64,000 nucleotides of DNA from Archaeoglobus sp. UBA230 (lineage in GTDB: Archaea; Halobacteriota; Archaeoglobi; Archaeoglobales; Archaeoglobaceae): assembly GCA_002507545.1 (NCBI GenBank), contig DAVR01000022.1:32345-96344 (forward strand). Reading direction: 5' to 3'. The translations under genes were made by a program, and so were the position numbers. Below are positions 43,068 to 51,657 of this stretch, in pieces. Positions within the stretch are counted from its first letter, which is position 1; each line of letters begins with the position of its first letter. The notes under the pieces are model-generated. The model had not been told where the DNA came from, searched no databases, and saw only the letters and a program-made list of their open reading frames with translations.

Positions 43068-44240
43068 ATGGTGCTCGCTTCTGTGGTAGGATTGGGTAAA
43101 GCTGGGTTACCATTGGCCGCAACGATAGCTGAAAGTGGTATGAAGGTAATCGGAATAGACGTAGATGAAAAGCGATGCGAAATGATAAATCGAGGTGCAA
43201 ACCCAATTCCAGAAGAGGAAGGTCTGGATGAGTTAATTGGAAAGCACGGGGGTAAAAGTTTAATAGCTACTACAGATTACAATGATGCAAAACAATGCAA
43301 CCTTTTTATAGTTATTGTTCCGTTGTTTATTGACTCAGCGCATAATCCTGATTTTTCGATAATGGAATCTGCTTTCAGATCGGTTGGGAGGGTAATCAAA
43401 AAAGGTGATGTCGTGGTGCTTGAAACTACTGTTCCGCCCTTAACGACCGAAACCATTGTCAGAAGATGGCTGGAAGATGAAAGTGGGCTGAAACTTGGAG
43501 AATTCTATTTAGCCTACTCTCCGGAAAGAATAATGACTGGATACAGCATATCGCGATTAAGAGAGTTTCCCAAGATAATCGGGGGGGTTGATGAAAAAAG
43601 TGGAGAAGTGGCTTTTAATCTATACAAAAGGTTTATTCCCAACCTTTACCTTGTTTCGAATGCGAGAACGGCTGAATTTATAAAAGTAATTGAGGGGTGT
43701 TACAGAGATGTAAATATAGCTCTTGCCAACGAACTATTTAAAATTGCAGAGGAACTCGGAATTGACTTTTACGAGGCCAGAAACTTTGCAAATCATGAAT
43801 ACTGCCATATCCACCTGCCTTCAACTGGAGTGGGTGGGCACTGTATTCCCGTTTATCCATGGTTTTTAATTAAGGAGATGGAGCGCAGAGAGAAGTTTGA
43901 GAATGCAAAATTACTTAGAACTGCAAGAGAAGTCAATGATGAGATGGTTCGATTCTGGATTGATAAGATAGTTCTTGAGTGTATGAAAGTTGATAAGCCT
44001 CTGCGAGAGGTAAAAATCTGTATTAAAGGGGTTACATTCAGAGAGGGAGTTAAAGAGGTGTATCACAGTAGAGGTTTAGCCATTGTAGAGCATTTGAAGA
44101 ATAAAGGTCTCAATGTCGGGGCTTACGATGAAATGTTCAGTCAGGAGGAATTGAGAGGGATGGGCATCTTGCCGATGCTTCCTGAGGAGGCTGATGTTGT
44201 GTTTGATACATTCAAACTGGAATTCCACACGAGGGCGTAA
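43068..44240 (+). CDS. Nucleotide-sugar 6-dehydrogenase (WecC/WbpA-like)
   Basis: A 390-residue UDP-sugar dehydrogenase. It starts with VVGLGKAGLPLAATIAESG (NAD-binding), has LAYSPERIMTGY, and the active-site cysteine in STGVGGHCIPVYPWFLI (the WecC/WbpA-type signature). It oxidises a 6-CH2OH twice to a uronic acid such as UDP-ManNAcA. Together with the aminotransferase this makes an aminated uronic acid. GAGAGTGAT precedes ATG 43068; an earlier start inside the aminotransferase gene is unlikely. Confidence 0.88.
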   Translation: MVLASVVGLGKAGLPLAATIAESGMKVIGIDVDEKRCEMINRGANPIPEEEGLDELIGKHGGKSLIATTDYNDAKQCNLFIVIVPLFIDSAHNPDFSIMESAFRSVGRVIKKGDVVVLETTVPPLTTETIVRRWLEDESGLKLGEFYLAYSPERIMTGYSISRLREFPKIIGGVDEKSGEVAFNLYKRFIPNLYLVSNARTAEFIKVIEGCYRDVNIALANELFKIAEELGIDFYEARNFANHEYCHIHLPSTGVGGHCIPVYPWFLIKEMERREKFENAKLLRTAREVNDEMVRFWIDKIVLECMKVDKPLREVKICIKGVTFREGVKEVYHSRGLAIVEHLKNKGLNVGAYDEMFSQEELRGMGILPMLPEEADVVFDTFKLEFHTRA

Positions 44241-44243
44241 AAC

Positions 44244-45242
44244 ATGGGAAACTTAATGGGAATTTACTTGTTGATACTCCTGTCCTTTTTTCTTTCTGTT
44301 ATTGTGGTCACAGCACAAATAAGGATGTTTAGAAAAATTGGATTGGTCGTTCCAGATTACTACAAGCCAGATTTGAGGAGGGTGCCGACAAGCGGAGGCG
44401 TTTCAGTACTTATTGTTCTATTGATTATGTATTCTCTCTTCTATATTTTCAATAGCCTTTGGAATAACCCTCCACTTATTCCAATAACCCGATTGGACTG
44501 GAAAGCATTATTTGTAATCACTTTTTTCGGTCTTTTCGGGTTGCTTGATGACTACGCAGATGTAGGAAGGATAACGAAAATAATTCTTACATTCTCATTC
44601 TCCCTCCCACTTGCAATTGAAATTACCACTAATACCGTTTTTTTGCCATTATTCGGATTGTTGGTGCTTGGGTGGCTCTACTGGCTGCTTATAGTTCCCA
44701 CATACATTATGGTTACTTCTAACCTCACCAATATGCATTCAGGTTTTAATGGGATGGCAGTCGGTCTTTCAACGATTATAATCGCTTTTTTACTGGTAAA
44801 ATCTATTTTAGCAGGCCGAGATACATTTTTTACTCTTGGATGCATGTTAGGGGCTTTACTCGGACTGCTGTGGTACAACAGGTATCCCTCAAGAATATTT
44901 GAGGGGAACGTCGGTGCCCTCTTAATGGGAGCAGCTATTGGTGCTGGCATAGTTGCAAATGGTTTTCTTGTATCAGGATTTGTCATGCTCATCCCTCACG
45001 TGGTAAACTTTTTGATGTACGTCTACTGGAGGACTATGTGGAAGCTACATCCAGAAGACCCGAGATGGAAGCCAGTAAAGTTTGGAAAGATAAGGAAAGA
45101 TTGGACAATTGAGGTACCAAACCCTCTTACTCTGAAGTGGGTGCTGCCCTACCATTTCAGAATGACCGAATGGCAGATTGTGGTGGCGATGTATTCCTTA
45201 ACTTTTATTTTCTGCATTTTGGGTCTTTTCATAGACTATTGA
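44244..45242 (+). CDS. MraY/WecA-family sugar-1-phosphate transferase
   Basis: A 332-residue polytopic membrane protein with ten or so helices. The Mg-binding DD is in GLFGLLDDYADVGR; the substrate motif is SNLTNMHSGFNGMAVG; the last HxxF-type catalytic motif is not obvious. Members transfer a sugar-1-phosphate from UDP onto a lipid phosphate (dolichyl or undecaprenyl), the first membrane step of a glycan. It is three bases from the preceding dehydrogenase, so the three genes form one operon, probably supplying the lipid-linked start of the glycan. Confidence 0.88.
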   Translation: MGNLMGIYLLILLSFFLSVIVVTAQIRMFRKIGLVVPDYYKPDLRRVPTSGGVSVLIVLLIMYSLFYIFNSLWNNPPLIPITRLDWKALFVITFFGLFGLLDDYADVGRITKIILTFSFSLPLAIEITTNTVFLPLFGLLVLGWLYWLLIVPTYIMVTSNLTNMHSGFNGMAVGLSTIIIAFLLVKSILAGRDTFFTLGCMLGALLGLLWYNRYPSRIFEGNVGALLMGAAIGAGIVANGFLVSGFVMLIPHVVNFLMYVYWRTMWKLHPEDPRWKPVKFGKIRKDWTIEVPNPLTLKWVLPYHFRMTEWQIVVAMYSLTFIFCILGLFIDY

Positions 45243-45344
45243 AAGATTTTAAACTTCTGCCAGGTTTTGAGTCCACACCAATTTCAGATTAAATATTTTT
45301 TATGACAACAATTTCCTTTTCATTTTTAACCTACAATGTCACCA

Positions 45345-45355
45345 AATTGTTATTA
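45345..45355. promoter_or_regulatory. Candidate shared control motif upstream of the first PEF-CTERM gene
   Basis: The sequence AATTGTTATTA. Its exact reverse complement occurs at 51658-51668 before the third PEF-CTERM gene, and a version with GTT duplicated lies at 48543-48556 before the second. It sits about 40 bases upstream of the TATA box at 45395-45402 (tatttata). Short and A/T rich, so chance is possible. Confidence 0.35.
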
Positions 45356-45436
45356 GGATTGTAAGCATAATAAGATTTTTATTTAACCAAAATGTATTTA
45401 TATCTCCAAGTATTTACAATTAATGAGGGAAAGATA

Positions 45437-45931
45437 ATGAATGTAAAGAAAATAATCGTTTCAACAATTCTGTTGACAATGGTTATGGTCGGAATTGCTG
45501 AGGCAAACCGAAACCCTGGAAACATATGGGCTGTTCATTCAGATGGTGCAAGGGACGACTATTTTAACCTTGGGGAGGACGTTTTTCTGGAAGGACAAAA
45601 TTTGAAAGAAAACTGGACTTACCTTTACTGCATTTTCGACAAAGATGAGAGGTCTTCAACTTATCAGCAGGTATTAAAGTCAGGATACGTTGATACTAAC
45701 TCAATGGGATACATTCCTCCGCAATATATATGGACTATTCCCAACGGTGATTTCTCTGGCCATGATTACAGAGTGGACCTCGTAGTTGATTCCTCAAATG
45801 GATGTGACGGGATAATTAAAGCCAAACGAGATACCTTTTACAGCCACACTAATTCAATCCCAGAGTTTGGAACAGTAGTTATACCCGCAGCAATTGCAAT
45901 TGGCGCCATATTTCTGACAAGGAGAAGGTAA
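45437..45931 (+). CDS. PEF-CTERM surface protein, small
   Basis: A 164-residue exported protein. The signal peptide is KKIIVSTILLTMVMVGIAEA; the C-terminus has the tripartite sorting signal of archaeosortase substrates: IPEFG, a hydrophobic helix (TVVIPAAIAIGAIFL) and a basic end TRRR. The mature part of about 115 residues is beta-rich (VFLEGQNLKENWTYLYC) and not assigned. GAGGGA precedes ATG 45437. It is expected to be cleaved at PEF by an archaeosortase; a candidate enzyme is encoded 5 kb away (50776-51609). Confidence 0.85.
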   Translation: MNVKKIIVSTILLTMVMVGIAEANRNPGNIWAVHSDGARDDYFNLGEDVFLEGQNLKENWTYLYCIFDKDERSSTYQQVLKSGYVDTNSMGYIPPQYIWTIPNGDFSGHDYRVDLVVDSSNGCDGIIKAKRDTFYSHTNSIPEFGTVVIPAAIAIGAIFLTRRR

Positions 45932-45996
45932 AAACCCCCAAATAATTTTTCGAAAACTCGCGGTAAATTTTTATATTTTCTTTGAGAGTATAAACT

Positions 45997-46437
45997 ATGA
46001 CCAAAAAGTATCTGTTTGTGACTATCACTTTTATATATGCAATTTTGATATTCTATCTGTCATCAATTCCTTCTCCCCCTAACCCCATCAGCTCAAGCTT
46101 TTTTTTGTATCTACACCAGAAAATGGTTGAATTGGGTGTTGAGTTTCTTGGTATTCCCTTTTACTTTGTGTATCGTTATCCCGATAAGTTTGCCCATATG
46201 ATGCTGTACATGGGTTTCGGGCTTACTCTCAATCCAACTGTAAAAACAACGGTGGGGAGATATCCAGAACCGCTCTCGATCATATTGGGCTCGATTTATG
46301 GTGCAACTGATGAATATCACCAGAGTTTTGTCCCTTATAGATCAGCAAGCACGTCTGATTTAATGGCAGACATCGCTGGACTTGTTATATCTCAAATCTT
46401 GCTACTTGCTGTAAGAAAATTCAGGGTGGTAAGATGA
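45997..46437 (+). CDS. VanZ-family membrane protein
   Basis: A 146-residue protein with three or four helices and the VanZ signature: DKFAHMMLYMGFGLTL and, later, SIYGATDEYHQSFVPYRSASTSDLMADIAGL. VanZ-like proteins occur widely and are recurrent in bacterial exosortase loci. Their role is not known. It overlaps the next DUF1616-like gene by four bases. TATA-like ttatattttc lies before ATG 45997. Confidence 0.85.
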   Translation: MTKKYLFVTITFIYAILIFYLSSIPSPPNPISSSFFLYLHQKMVELGVEFLGIPFYFVYRYPDKFAHMMLYMGFGLTLNPTVKTTVGRYPEPLSIILGSIYGATDEYHQSFVPYRSASTSDLMADIAGLVISQILLLAVRKFRVVR

Positions 46438-46775
46438 TATTGGCGGTTGTGCAGTTCTTTAGAGTTTTTTTCGGACTGATCTTCCTGTTTTTTGTTCCGG
46501 GGTTCGCTTTCAGCCTTGTCCTGTTTCCGAAAAAGGAAGAGTTAAGCTTAACGTTGAGATTAGGTCTTTCTGGGGCATTAAGTGTGATTTTTGATGTCCT
46601 GATCACTCTTTTCATTGATCTTGTTTTACACATACCCACCACTCCCGTAAATATATTTACATCCCTCCTTATCTTTACCTTAGCCTGTTTAGCTGTTTGG
46701 AGACTTGAAGTTCTCATACTTACGAGAAAACGTGAGGATATGATTCAAGAGGGAGATTCTCTGATCCAGAAATGA
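46434..46775 (+). CDS. DUF1616 N-terminal membrane domain, as a separate short protein
   Basis: A 113-residue protein with three or four membrane helices that fits the start of archaeal DUF1616 proteins: LIFLFFVPGFAFSLVLFPKKEEL followed by LTLRLGLSGALSVIFDVLI. Full DUF1616 proteins continue into an outside beta domain; here the protein stops after a charged tail (TRKREDMIQEGDSLIQK). The remaining domain appears to be encoded by the convergent gene on the other strand, which overlaps its end by 31 bases. Confidence 0.75.
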   Translation: MILAVVQFFRVFFGLIFLFFVPGFAFSLVLFPKKEELSLTLRLGLSGALSVIFDVLITLFIDLVLHIPTTPVNIFTSLLIFTLACLAVWRLEVLILTRKREDMIQEGDSLIQK

Positions 46776-47188
46776 GCTTCATAAGTGCTTCCACTTACCT
46801 CAACAACAACACTTACTTTTGCAGGTAGATTTATGTTCTCCGGGATTGTAATGGATTCAAACTCCTCAAAAGATTCTCCTCTTTTTATTGTAACTTTTTT
46901 GGATTTTACAAGCATATCATTCAAAAAAATGTCAATTTTGTAATCCTCGTCCTTCGTTTCGTGATTTGTGACCCCATATCTGAAAGTAATCTCCTTTGGT
47001 AATTCTGATACGTTTATGTAGTTACTATAGCTGTCGGGGTAAATGTACACTGCAGAATAGGATTCCTGTAAGCTTGACCAGATTAGGATTGCTGCTGCTA
47101 TTGCTCCTATAACCATAGCCAGTGCAGCAGTTTTTTGGATGATACTGTCAAAGTCATTATATGACTCATCAGCAGCTCCCTCTACCAT
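46745..47188 (-). CDS. DUF1616 outer-domain-like protein, convergent to its likely partner
   Basis: A 147-residue protein with one membrane anchor (AALAMVIGAIAAAILIWSSL) and an outside beta-sandwich-like domain. Its AVYIYPDS followed by VNHE-like TNHETKDEDYKIDIFLND fits the C-terminal half of DUF1616 (which usually shows a VxNHE...YxVxV pattern). It is on the opposite strand to the N-terminal-domain gene and their ends overlap. No other domain is recognised. AATTTATACC upstream on the minus strand is a TATA candidate. Confidence 0.65.
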   Translation of the reverse strand: MVEGAADESYNDFDSIIQKTAALAMVIGAIAAAILIWSSLQESYSAVYIYPDSYSNYINVSELPKEITFRYGVTNHETKDEDYKIDIFLNDMLVKSKKVTIKRGESFEEFESITIPENINLPAKVSVVVEVSGSTYEAHFWIRESPS

Positions 47189-47269
47189 GACCTAATTTGT
47201 AATTTATGTGGTATAAATTATTTTGTTTTCAGTTAATATTGTTTACAAAAAATAATTAAAATTTAATAT

Positions 47270-48457
47270 TTATTTCCTTCTTAAAAGTACTATTGCTCCA
47301 AGAAGTCCGAGTGCTGCTACTGCTAATGGTGGAAATTCTGGGACTGACGGCGGGCGAGTTGTCCATTCTTTTTCTACGGTCTGCGAACATACTTCTTGTT
47401 CAGTATTTTGGTCAAAGAAGCAAGCCTGTATAATGTCCACTCCTACCCCACCGTCGCCAGTGTATGTAAACGTAGCCTCTCCATTCGAATCCGTTGTGTC
47501 CATGTCACTGTCACCTGCATTTGGACCTGAAAGCACTGTAAATGTAACATCAACGTCTTCAACAGGATAGCCCAACAAATCTGTAACCTTGGCAGTAACA
47601 GTATGGCTCTGACCAACGTAGTTCGTGTCTGTTGCAGGAGTTAGAGTTATTCCCACAACCGTAACACCACATGGCAGATTTGACGGGTTGAAAGGTTGTT
47701 CAAGCTCCTGTATCCAGACCTCAAGCAGTTTTGAATCCGGCATGTAGTCCATATCCATTCCGTTATATATTATCAGCCCAACATCAGTTCCTGCAGGATA
47801 CTTGGCATACGTGTGAACCGGGCCCGTAACCTGATTAATGTTGGTTCCAGACATATCAATACACCAGTATGGGTCAAAAGTTACCATAACGTTCATATCT
47901 CCAACTGCGTCGGTCGAGGAGCCTAAATATGTCGCATCAATGAAGTAGGGGCTTGCTGGGCTACTGCTGGAGAGAGTGTTTTCCTCGACTATGGTCAGAG
48001 TGCCAGAAGCGCCCATTGCACCGGGGTTGTTTGTATTGAAGGGATACGGTAGCCAGCTGTAATCAGGTCCTGGAGTGCACTCACTGTCGTATATGATTAG
48101 CTTTTTCCCTGTAGCAACTGCATCAACTATTGCTTGTTTCTGCTCATCTGTAAGCGTGCCAGAACTGCAGGCCATCGCATAACTTGCCATATTGAGAACA
48201 ATTGTGTCAAAAGGCGTCAGATTTGCCGCACTAACATCACCTGGTGACATGGGGGTAAAGGAGATGGCGTCGAGTCTCGGCTCTCCGCTGACAGGTAGAT
48301 AACCTCCCCACGACCATCCCATATAGTTTGCATCATACCATCCCGTTCCCAGAGAGTTGCCGCCAATTATCACAACATTCTGTGATGTTGCCGCCATAGC
48401 TGTTCCAGCAAAAACTAACAGTGCTGCTATTGCTACTACAACGCTTTTTAAACTCAT
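47270..48457 (-). CDS. PEF-CTERM surface protein with an Ig-like domain
   Basis: A 395-residue exported protein. Signal peptide: KSVVVAIAALLVFAGTAMA. The first 270 residues form a domain of a kind seen in other archaeal surface proteins (SQNVVIIGGNSLGTGWYD at its start), resembling a class of glutamine-amidotransferase-like or flavodoxin-like sensing folds, without certainty. Residues 275-360 are a Big_1-type Ig-like domain (GQSHTVTAKVTDLLGYPVEDVDVTF). The C-terminus is VPEFPPLAVAALGLLGAIVL with LRRK, the PEF-CTERM signal. GTGGAGGT precedes ATG 48457. Confidence 0.88.
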   Translation of the reverse strand: MSLKSVVVAIAALLVFAGTAMAATSQNVVIIGGNSLGTGWYDANYMGWSWGGYLPVSGEPRLDAISFTPMSPGDVSAANLTPFDTIVLNMASYAMACSSGTLTDEQKQAIVDAVATGKKLIIYDSECTPGPDYSWLPYPFNTNNPGAMGASGTLTIVEENTLSSSSPASPYFIDATYLGSSTDAVGDMNVMVTFDPYWCIDMSGTNINQVTGPVHTYAKYPAGTDVGLIIYNGMDMDYMPDSKLLEVWIQELEQPFNPSNLPCGVTVVGITLTPATDTNYVGQSHTVTAKVTDLLGYPVEDVDVTFTVLSGPNAGDSDMDTTDSNGEATFTYTGDGGVGVDIIQACFFDQNTEQEVCSQTVEKEWTTRPPSVPEFPPLAVAALGLLGAIVLLRRK

Positions 48458-48507
48458 TTCTTTTTACCTCCACATTCTTATATGCAACGATTATTAGTTT
48501 CTTAAAC

Positions 48508-48517
48508 TATATAAACT
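48508..48517 (-). promoter_or_regulatory. TATA box for the Ig-like PEF-CTERM gene
   Basis: Minus-strand gtttatatag, about 55 bases before ATG 48457, leaving a leader that carries the strong ribosome site GTGGAGGT (48466-48473). The 240-base stretch to the divergent gene at 48698 is strongly A/T rich. Confidence 0.5.
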
Positions 48518-48542
48518 TTTTCTATACTATTCTTTAAATAAT

Positions 48543-48556
48543 AATTGTTGTTATTA
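48543..48556. promoter_or_regulatory. Candidate shared control motif, divergent intergenic region
   Basis: AATTGTTGTTATTA, the motif of 45345-45355 with three bases repeated, about 25 bases upstream of the minus-strand TATA box. It also lies between this gene and the divergent BshC-like gene and could act on both. Confidence 0.3.
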
Positions 48557-48697
48557 TCATATTTTAGTATTCGTTATAAAATTAATATTAAATATATACT
48601 GCGTATTCATGCAACTTTAATAAACATTAAAATTTGTAACTCGTTAACTATAAATATTAACAGAAATGTAATTTAAACAATGAATGGTGAAAAGTAG

Positions 48698-50113
48698 ATG
48701 AAATGGAGCGATTTTTTGAAGGTGATTAAAAGAAATAAAGCGAATGGCGATAATGTAGAATCTGTTATCAGGTGTGCAGAGAAGTTTCACAGGCACGCTG
48801 GTATAGAAATACCTGAGATTGACGGAGATGTGGTTGTGGAGACAGGTCATCAGCCCAACTTCCTTCCATACTCCGGAACGTTCAAAAAGGCCTTCATGGC
48901 CAATTTTTTGAAATGTACTGACGGGATAATACCTCTATTTGGGATATACGATTACAATCCGGCAACAGCGAGGTTACTCTATCAGAATAGGGTGCCAGAC
49001 ATCAACAAAAACGGATTTAAAAAGATAGGTTTTAAATTGGACAAAAAAGACGCCCTAAGGAGGTTTGATCAGGTTGAAAAACCGTCGAGGGAGAGGTGGG
49101 TGCAGGAAATTGAAAAAATTAATGAAATTTACAGCTCTGCTAGTACTGATTGGATAATTGATGAAATGGAGAAGAGCTATAAGCTTGGAAAAAGCTTTGC
49201 TGACGTTAATGCAATCCTTTTCGCAAGAATTTGCAATTATTTAGACGTCAATAAAGTATTCTTTTTTAAATACTCTGATCTTCAAAAGAAGGGAGTTTTT
49301 CTAAACGAGTGGATGGAGATGTCGAAAGACGTAAGGAATTTTAACCGAATTTACAATGCTGTAGTTATAGAGAAAAATATCCCCAATGGTAGAACTAATG
49401 AGTTAACTATGGCTCCTTTTTGGTACCTTTGTGAGTGCGGTGGAAATACTCCTGTGTACTACAATACTATTTTTACAGCAAAATGCCCCATTTGCAAAAC
49501 CACTTACGAGTTTAACAGTATTGAAGAAGTTTTTGACCGATTATCTCCAAGAGCAGTTTTTCGAAATCTTGTGTTTTCGAAAGGCTTGAACACATCCCTG
49601 TTCATTTCTGGGAGTGGAGGTAGCCTGATATATGGTCAGATATCAAATGAAATGTACTCAAAGTTTGGTATTGAGAGGCCATTGGTTGCATACTGGGAAA
49701 GTAGCGATTATTACCTTTCACCCGTGCATAGAAAAATAATTTATGATATCTCGAGATTATACGGAGAAGAGTTCTTTAGAATCAACATAAAAAGAAAAAG
49801 AACCGAGTGGATTGAACAGTTGAAGTCAGATAAAAAATTCAAAGGATACTATCAATATTCACATACCTTAATCCAAATAGCAGAGAAAGTCTTTTCTCTG
49901 AACTACTCAATTATTGATCTTTTAGCAAGTGCAAACGTAGATGAAATAGCGGAGAAGTGGAGGACATCTCTCGAGAAGGCTGTGATTTGCAAGAACGAGT
50001 TTTACTCTGTCGTTTCAGACGTGGACTTCGGAGGTAAAAATTACTACAATTGGATAATAAAATTGGCCAATGAGAGTAAAGTTGAAGACCCTGCAAACTT
50101 GTTGGGTGGTTAA
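48698..50113 (+). CDS. BshC-like protein with inserted zinc ribbon
   Basis: A 471-residue soluble protein. Two blocks resemble BshC, the cysteine-adding enzyme of bacillithiol synthesis: VVVETGHQPNFLPYSGTF near residue 46 (BshC: VTGQQPGLFTGPLYT) and LSPRAVFRNLVFSKGLNTSL with GSGGSLIYGQISNEMYSKFG, near residues 282-325 (BshC: SPNVLLRPxxQxxLLP...GGPxEIAYxAQLK). Between them lies a probable zinc ribbon with Cys 245, 247, 263 and 266 (LCECGG ... KCPICKTTYEF), not part of BshC. The next gene is a PIG-L deacetylase, just as BshB and BshC are partners. GGTGA is placed well before ATG 48698. It probably adds a group to an amine made by the deacetylase; which one is unknown. Confidence 0.6.
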   Translation: MKWSDFLKVIKRNKANGDNVESVIRCAEKFHRHAGIEIPEIDGDVVVETGHQPNFLPYSGTFKKAFMANFLKCTDGIIPLFGIYDYNPATARLLYQNRVPDINKNGFKKIGFKLDKKDALRRFDQVEKPSRERWVQEIEKINEIYSSASTDWIIDEMEKSYKLGKSFADVNAILFARICNYLDVNKVFFFKYSDLQKKGVFLNEWMEMSKDVRNFNRIYNAVVIEKNIPNGRTNELTMAPFWYLCECGGNTPVYYNTIFTAKCPICKTTYEFNSIEEVFDRLSPRAVFRNLVFSKGLNTSLFISGSGGSLIYGQISNEMYSKFGIERPLVAYWESSDYYLSPVHRKIIYDISRLYGEEFFRINIKRKRTEWIEQLKSDKKFKGYYQYSHTLIQIAEKVFSLNYSIIDLLASANVDEIAEKWRTSLEKAVICKNEFYSVVSDVDFGGKNYYNWIIKLANESKVEDPANLLGG

Positions 50114-50115
50114 AC

Positions 50116-50739
50116 ATGAAAAGGGTATTGGTTTTAAGTCCACATACAGATGATGGAGAGCTTGGTTGTGGAGGAAGTATAGCAAGATTGGTGGAGGAGG
50201 GTATAGAAGTGTACTATGTAGCACTCTCCGCATGTGAAAAATCTGTGCCTGGAGAGTATCCACCAGACATTTTAAAAAGGGAAGTCAGGAAAGCCACAAA
50301 AATTTTAGGAGTTGACGAATCCAATTTACTCCTCTACGATTTCGAAGTGAGAGAATATCCTACACTCAGACAAAAAATTTTGGATGTCCTTATCGAAATA
50401 AGGGATGAAGTAAAGCCGGAATGGGTGTTCACGCCATCATCTTTCGACACCCATCAAGATCATAAGGTTACGAGAGAAGAAACACTGAGGGCATTTAAAA
50501 AATATACTATTCTCGGTTATGAACAGCCTTGGAATAATATAACTTTCAACACAACATGCTTCATCAGACTTGAAAAGAGGCATGTGGATAAAAAAATTGC
50601 AGCCTTAAAATGCTACGAGTCGCAGATGGATAAAGCTTACATGGAGGAAAAATTCATCAGAAGCTTGGCAAGGACGAGAGGTGTGCAGATTGATTCAGAA
50701 TATGCAGAGGCGTTTGAGGTAATTCGGTGGATAGTCTGA
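50116..50739 (+). CDS. PIG-L (LmbE/BshB-like) N-acetylglucosamine deacetylase
   Basis: A 207-residue zinc deacetylase with the motif SPHTDDGELGCGG near the start (PHPDD in most members) and the second metal and catalytic motif in SSFDTHQDHKVTREE. Family members remove the acetyl group from GlcNAc of lipids, of GlcNAc-malate (BshB) or of mycothiol precursors. It starts two bases after the BshC-like gene, so the two are translated from one message, suggesting that the product amine is the substrate of the BshC-like protein. Confidence 0.88.
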   Translation: MKRVLVLSPHTDDGELGCGGSIARLVEEGIEVYYVALSACEKSVPGEYPPDILKREVRKATKILGVDESNLLLYDFEVREYPTLRQKILDVLIEIRDEVKPEWVFTPSSFDTHQDHKVTREETLRAFKKYTILGYEQPWNNITFNTTCFIRLEKRHVDKKIAALKCYESQMDKAYMEEKFIRSLARTRGVQIDSEYAEAFEVIRWIV

Positions 50740-50775
50740 TGCAAAGGATTTTATGATGTTTTAAAAAGTGATATC

Positions 50776-51609
50776 GTGACTCAAAAAAGAGAGGGTTTAA
50801 CGTTAGCTTTGGCAGCACTACTCCTCATAGCAGCATTTATCGAGCTTAGTTATGGTTCCTTATATATCGGTTTGATATTTCTTATATTAATAGTTGTTTT
50901 TATATACATACTTACAAGAAAGTCCGAAAGAGACAGAATCAGACCGTCAAAACTTCAGATTTTTGTTGGTGCTACTTTAATTCTCCTTGTAGTTGGATAT
51001 AACTTATACAAAAATTCCGAAATTCAAACCTTGGACTCTATGGTTCTCCTGCTCGGTTTTTCTTTGATAGTCTCTAATATACCCCGATTTTCAGAGATTG
51101 GCAAGTTTTCAGTTTATTTCTCTTTCTTGTTTCTTGTATTTTACTCGATTCTTTTTCTGATACCTGAGAACGTCGGTTTTGATTTGCCCTACTATTACGG
51201 CCATTATTTCGTTACGTTACCTGTGGTGGCAACAATGCAAAACATGGGCTACAATCTTAGCAATCCAGATATGCGGCTCATTGAGGTTTGCGGTGTTGAA
51301 CGAACAGTTTTGAAGATTGACCTTGCATGTTTTGGATGGTACTCGCTGATATTAATAATCAGTCTGGTCATCGCATATTCCGAGACAGTTGAGAAGTTCA
51401 GGACGAAAAAGTTGTTGATAGTCCTCGCACTGCTTATTCTTGCATCATATATTGCCAACCTCTTAAGAGTGGCAATTCTCGTTCATCTTACCTACTTTTA
51501 TGGTGTTAAAACCATGATGACTGTCCATTCTCACCTTGGCTGGATACTTTTTGCCGTTTTTCTTCTTCCCGTAGCATTTTTCTTGCTGAAAAAAAATCAG
51601 GTTTCTTGA
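50776..51609 (+). CDS. Archaeosortase (exosortase-family transpeptidase-like membrane protease)
   Basis: A 277-residue membrane protein with about eight helices. It has the conserved catalytic set of the exosortase/archaeosortase superfamily: Cys 185 in DLACFGWYSL, Arg 231 in ANLLRVAIL and His 251 in VHSHLGWIL (HxxxGW). Archaeosortases cut C-terminal sorting signals of surface proteins and attach the remaining end to a lipid. PEF-CTERM proteins on both sides (45437-45931, 47270-48457, 51725-52627) are its likely substrates; the TIGR-named class ArtC is known for PEF-CTERM genomes, but the subfamily was not checked. The start is a GTG at 50776. No other gene of this family is in the window. 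Confidence 0.85.
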   Translation: MTQKREGLTLALAALLLIAAFIELSYGSLYIGLIFLILIVVFIYILTRKSERDRIRPSKLQIFVGATLILLVVGYNLYKNSEIQTLDSMVLLLGFSLIVSNIPRFSEIGKFSVYFSFLFLVFYSILFLIPENVGFDLPYYYGHYFVTLPVVATMQNMGYNLSNPDMRLIEVCGVERTVLKIDLACFGWYSLILIISLVIAYSETVEKFRTKKLLIVLALLILASYIANLLRVAILVHLTYFYGVKTMMTVHSHLGWILFAVFLLPVAFFLLKKNQVS

Positions 51610-51657
51610 AATATTCTCATAATAGTAATCCAATAATAGTTAGTATTGTAACAACTA

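Noticed and set aside
45243..45436. Possible CRISPR or repeat array in the A/T-rich gaps around 45.3, 48.5 and 51.6 kb
   Set aside because: Only short A/T-rich motifs recur; there are no regularly spaced repeats.
48698..50113. Reading the 471-residue protein as a WbqC-like protein because of HQPNFLP
   Set aside because: The later block (LSPRAVFRNLV, GSGGSLIYGQ) fits BshC much better, although a shared origin is not excluded.
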